A DNA stretch of 7,906 nt from Nitrospirales bacterium (GTDB lineage Bacteria > Nitrospirota > Nitrospiria > Nitrospirales > UBA8639), in assembly GCA_013817135.1 (NCBI GenBank), contig JACDDF010000079.1:1-7906 (forward strand), written 5' to 3'. The position numbers were made by a program, and so were the translations under genes. The notes under the pieces are model-generated. The model searched no databases. It was not told where the DNA came from and saw only the letters and a program-made list of their open reading frames with translations. This document shows, piece after piece, positions 5,246-7,906 of the stretch; within the stretch, counting starts at the first letter, position 1; each line of letters begins with the position of its first letter.

Positions 5246-7063
5246 TTATTTGGTGACATCAGATAATTTTTTACTTTGAAGCGCTTCTTTTAACGTGGCA
5301 TCCATTAACACTTCGGCCAAATGGTGAGTCACTTTTTCAACTTCAGAAATTTTTGTCCGGATCAAACGATGATCATCACCTTCTGTGATTTCACCAAGCT
5401 GCTGCAGAATTTTGCGAATGCCTTCCATTTCCTTGCCGCTGATTAAACTTGTTCCGCGCACCAGAGCTTTTTCCGTCGCCACAATGATCGCATTGGCTTC
5501 GTTTCGTGCTTCAATAATCTGACGGGCTTTGATGTCTTCTGTGGCAAATTGGAAAGAATCCCGAATCATACCTTCCACCTCGTCGTCGGTCAGTCCATGA
5601 GAGGGCTTCACCTGAACCGACTGAGCCTCACCTGTCCGGATATCTCTGGCCGTCACGTGTAGGATCCCATTGGCATCAATGAGAAAATTGACTTCCACGC
5701 GAGGCACCCCTGCAGGCAAAGGTGGAAGCTTTAATTGGAAGCGGGCCAGACTTCGATTATCCCTGACCAATTCCCGTTCTCCCTGGAGTATGTGAATATC
5801 CACCGAGGTTTGCCCATCGACATAGGTGGTAAACATTTCCTTGGCACTGGTTGGAATCGTGGTATTTCGACGGATCAGGGCACTCATGACCCCACCCATC
5901 GTTTCGATTCCCAATGACAAGGGAGTAACGTCCAGTAACAACAGATCCGTGGTATGCCCCCCTAAAATATCCGCTTGCACAGCCGCCCCCAACGCGACGA
6001 CCTCGTCAGGGTTAAGTTCAGAGTGAGGCTTTTTGTCAAAAAGTTCTTCCACTTTTCGCCAGACCAGCGGCATGCGAGTATTCCCGCCGACCAGGACCAC
6101 TTCATCAATTTGATTAGCATGTAATCCAGCGTCTTTGAGCGCACTTCGACAGGGTGCAAGAGTACGTTCCACCAAATCCATGGTTAACGTTTCCATGTCC
6201 TCCCGCGTCCACGTCTTTTCATATTTCCCATCGGGAAGCTCTATTACAGCCTTCGTTTGCGTTTCATCAGACAGCCGAACTTTAACGCGTTCCGCCTCCA
6301 GCCGGACGGTTTGCATCAAATCGGGAGACTCGCCAATCTTCAAGCCCTGAGTTTTTAAAATTTCATCAACCATGACATCAACGAGCCGTTGATCGAAATC
6401 ATCTCCCCCTAAATGAGTATCCCCATTCGTGGCCAGGACTTCAAAGATCCCGTCCTTTAATTTGAGGATAGAGAGATCGAACGTCCCTCCGCCTAAGTCA
6501 TAGATCGCGATCAGACCTTGTGTTTTTTGCTGCAGGCCATACGCCAGCGAAGCGGCTGTCGGCTCATTAATAATGCGCAAGACCTCCAACCCGGCAATCA
6601 GTCCGGCATCTTTAGTGGCTTGTCGTTGACTATCATTGAAATACGCAGGAACCGTGATCACGGCCTTGGAGATGTCTTCTTTTAAATATTCCTCGGCTCG
6701 CCGTTTTAATTCCTTCAGAATCATGGCAGACACTTGAGGCGGAGAATAGGTTTTATCTCCAATCTCAATGCGAATCACCCCGTTTTTTTCATGAAGCTGA
6801 TAGGGAAAATACTTTAACTCATCCTTCACATCGTCTAACCCCTTCCCCATGAACCGCTTCACGGAATAAATAGTACGGGAAGGGTCACGAATCAAATGGG
6901 CCTTTGCGGGCTCTCCCACGATCATCCCATTATCCGTTAACCCCACGATGGAAGGGACTTTGGTCTGCCCGTCCGGACCTGGAATGACATGAGGCCCTTC
7001 TTGATCCATAAAGGCAACTAGTGAGTTTGTCGTTCCTAAATCGATGCCAACAATGCGACTCAC
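5246..7063 (-). CDS. hscA: Hsp70-type chaperone HscA for Fe-S cluster transfer
   Basis: The 605-residue protein is a specialised Hsp70 that binds the scaffold IscU and, with ATP hydrolysis stimulated by HscB, promotes cluster release to acceptors. The ATPase domain (about 1-370) has G6-I-D-L-G-T-T-N-S14, V-P-A-Y-F-N-D-S-Q-R-Q-A-T (138-150), D189-L-G-G-G-T-F-D196 and L-V-G-G-N-T-R (324-330). The linker L-L-L-L-D-V-T-P (374-381) precedes the substrate-binding domain. HscA rather than DnaK is indicated by G-E-R-E-L-V-x-D-x-R-S-L-A-R-F and V-Q-V-K-P-S-x-G-L-T-D, both nearly as in E. coli HscA (616 aa). The shortened helical lid without the DnaK tail, and the hscB/iscX neighbours, support this. 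The start is GTG at 7063 with AAGGA at 7075-7071, seven bases upstream. Only 26 bp separate it from hscB, so they are surely co-transcribed. Confidence 0.96.
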   Translation of the reverse strand: MSRIVGIDLGTTNSLVAFMDQEGPHVIPGPDGQTKVPSIVGLTDNGMIVGEPAKAHLIRDPSRTIYSVKRFMGKGLDDVKDELKYFPYQLHEKNGVIRIEIGDKTYSPPQVSAMILKELKRRAEEYLKEDISKAVITVPAYFNDSQRQATKDAGLIAGLEVLRIINEPTAASLAYGLQQKTQGLIAIYDLGGGTFDLSILKLKDGIFEVLATNGDTHLGGDDFDQRLVDVMVDEILKTQGLKIGESPDLMQTVRLEAERVKVRLSDETQTKAVIELPDGKYEKTWTREDMETLTMDLVERTLAPCRSALKDAGLHANQIDEVVLVGGNTRMPLVWRKVEELFDKKPHSELNPDEVVALGAAVQADILGGHTTDLLLLDVTPLSLGIETMGGVMSALIRRNTTIPTSAKEMFTTYVDGQTSVDIHILQGERELVRDNRSLARFQLKLPPLPAGVPRVEVNFLIDANGILHVTARDIRTGEAQSVQVKPSHGLTDDEVEGMIRDSFQFATEDIKARQIIEARNEANAIIVATEKALVRGTSLISGKEMEGIRKILQQLGEITEGDDHRLIRTKISEVEKVTHHLAEVLMDATLKEALQSKKLSDVTK

Positions 7064-7089
7064 AACATATTCCTTTTTAATGATGACGA

Positions 7090-7839
7090 TTAGCCCGTCG
7101 TTTCCAACAAATCGTTAACCATATTCCGCACGTATGTTCGATTAGAGAGAATTTCCTGCATACCACGCAAAAGAGTATTTTTCTTTTCACGAGTTTGGCT
7201 CGAATCAAAGGTATCCCCCTGCAACTGATCCCATTCTGTGAACTTACTCTGCAGGGATTCTTCCATTTCGGCTTGGCGTTTCTCCAGACGTTCCCGTTTA
7301 TCTTGGAGTTTTTTCCGAAGCGCCTCAAGTTCCGATGACGCACCGTTGGGGGCCAAATGGCGGAAAGTTTCCAAATCCTCCTGCAGTTCAAGAACCTCTT
7401 CAAACAGATCGGCTGGAGGATTCGATCGAATATCTTTCACCGCCCCAGCCTCTAAGCGGATCAAATATTCGGCCCGTTGAATAGGATCTTTGAGTATTCG
7501 ATAGCCGGTATTCAAAAACGCCGAATTTCCCAAACTAATGGCTTTCTCTGATTCATCTTTTGTGGAATAAAAATCCGGATGAAAAGTACGACTTAATTCA
7601 TAAAAGGTCTGCTCTAATTGTTGTTCATCAATGTTCAACAGACGCGGGAGTTGAAAGCAGGAAAAATAATCCAAATCTTTCGAAAGCGGCTGAACTTTGA
7701 CACATTGGCCACAGAGATATTCTCCCGTAACTTCGGATTGGCAGTGCCAGCACATACTGCGGGCCATCGGAAGTTCTCGGGCCTTTGTCGTGGCTTGATG
7801 TTGGTGTTCCATGATTTCCGGCTCTGACGACTCGGGCAT
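7090..7839 (-). CDS. hscB: Fe-S assembly co-chaperone HscB (J-protein) with N-terminal four-cysteine module
   Basis: HscB presents IscU to HscA and stimulates its ATPase. The J-domain (about 57-125) has D-Y-F-S at its start, H87-P-D89 in S-R-T-F-H-P-D-F-Y, and N-x-A-F-L-N-T-G-Y-R-I-L-K-D-P-x-x-R-A-E-Y-L as in HscB proteins. The C-terminal helical IscU-binding domain follows (about 140-249), with P-x-D-L-F-E-E-V-L-E-L-Q-E-D-L. It is lengthened by a highly charged probable coiled coil (about 152-190). At 249 residues it is longer than E. coli HscB (171). The N-terminus adds C30-W-H-C33 and C43-G-Q-C46, two CXXC knuckles that probably bind a metal, as in human HSCB. The start is uncertain: the ATG at 7839 lies in an arm of a perfect hairpin with no good ribosome-binding site. 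ATGs at 7812 and 7767 also keep all four cysteines, so the family call is unaffected. It is the first visible gene of hscB-hscA-iscX. Confidence 0.93.
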   Translation of the reverse strand: MPESSEPEIMEHQHQATTKARELPMARSMCWHCQSEVTGEYLCGQCVKVQPLSKDLDYFSCFQLPRLLNIDEQQLEQTFYELSRTFHPDFYSTKDESEKAISLGNSAFLNTGYRILKDPIQRAEYLIRLEAGAVKDIRSNPPADLFEEVLELQEDLETFRHLAPNGASSELEALRKKLQDKRERLEKRQAEMEESLQSKFTEWDQLQGDTFDSSQTREKKNTLLRGMQEILSNRTYVRNMVNDLLETTG

Positions 7840-7861
7840 GGGTGACTAACCCATGCCCGAG
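7831..7861. repeat. Perfect 13-bp inverted repeat covering the hscB start region
   Basis: CTCGGGCATGGGT (7831-7843) and ACCCATGCCCGAG (7849-7861) are exact inverted copies around a 5-base GACTA centre. The annotated hscB ATG (7839-7837) is inside one arm, so if it is in the transcript the most upstream start would be locked in a GC-rich stem. No T-run follows on either strand, so it is a poor intrinsic terminator. It could be a translation-control hairpin, an operator-like palindrome, or the end of an upstream transcript. The repeat is certain; the function is unknown. Confidence 0.6.
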
Positions 7862-7906
7862 TTATTACGTCACTATGTAGTTGAATGATTGATCTTACGC
7901 TGAGAA

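Noticed and set aside
5246..7063. Calling the Hsp70 DnaK
   Set aside because: Signature stretches in the substrate-binding domain match HscA, the DnaK-type tail is absent, and it is flanked by hscB and iscX.
7077..7403. Minus-strand 108-codon frame overlapping the hscB 3' half
   Set aside because: It is a shifted frame of hscB on the same strand; Arg/Trp/Cys-rich composition is typical of an out-of-frame reading.

Overview
The window is chromosomal bacterial DNA of moderate GC (roughly 47-50% by eye). It carries housekeeping genes for Fe-S cluster assembly, peptidoglycan synthesis, thiol/peroxide metabolism and pterin chemistry. I see no transposase, integrase, tRNA, rRNA, CRISPR array or phage gene. 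The two-enzyme-domain glycosyltransferase/transpeptidase (PBP1A) with a single membrane anchor points to a diderm-like bacterium, and the HscA/HscB/IscX set points to an ISC-type Fe-S system. I lean towards a Nitrospirota-like or other non-proteobacterial lineage, from general gene style only. This is a weak inference that a protein search would settle.

Layout, left to right. (1) 1-219 (+): C-terminal part of an A-type Fe-S carrier (ErpA/IscA), cut by the window edge, followed by a good intrinsic terminator at 249-300. (2) 311-1102 (+): a tandem-domain 6-pyruvoyl-tetrahydropterin synthase family protein, with an apparently intact first domain and a degenerate second one. (3) 1234-1572 (-) and 1651-2124 (-): a small atypical thioredoxin and, upstream of it on the same strand, a peroxiredoxin. 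They are probably one transcription unit, with a long stem-loop between them. (4) 2125-2518: a 394-bp divergent intergenic region with a candidate promoter for the peroxiredoxin and no gene I can support. (5) 2519-4918 (+): a complete class A penicillin-binding protein. (6) 4960-5178, 5246-7063 and 7090-7839 (all -): iscX, hscA and hscB, transcribed as hscB-hscA-iscX. This is the chaperone arm of the ISC machinery, without the ferredoxin gene that usually lies between hscA and iscX in proteobacteria.

How the genes work together: HscB (J-protein) delivers the scaffold IscU (not in this window) to the Hsp70 HscA. HscA uses ATP to help move the cluster to carriers such as the A-type protein at the left edge, and IscX modulates the desulfurase. 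The peroxiredoxin/thioredoxin pair plausibly removes peroxides and is re-reduced locally. PBP1A and the pterin enzyme look functionally unrelated to these.

The most notable points are an HscB with an N-terminal four-cysteine zinc-finger-like module resembling the mitochondrial/human HSCB form, the PTPS tandem fusion with a dead-looking second domain and a eukaryote-like C-x5-HGH active site, a thioredoxin lacking the usual Trp and buried Asp, and two strong hairpins at translation-start regions (1598-1635 and 7831-7861). I do not see a convincing entirely new multi-gene system.
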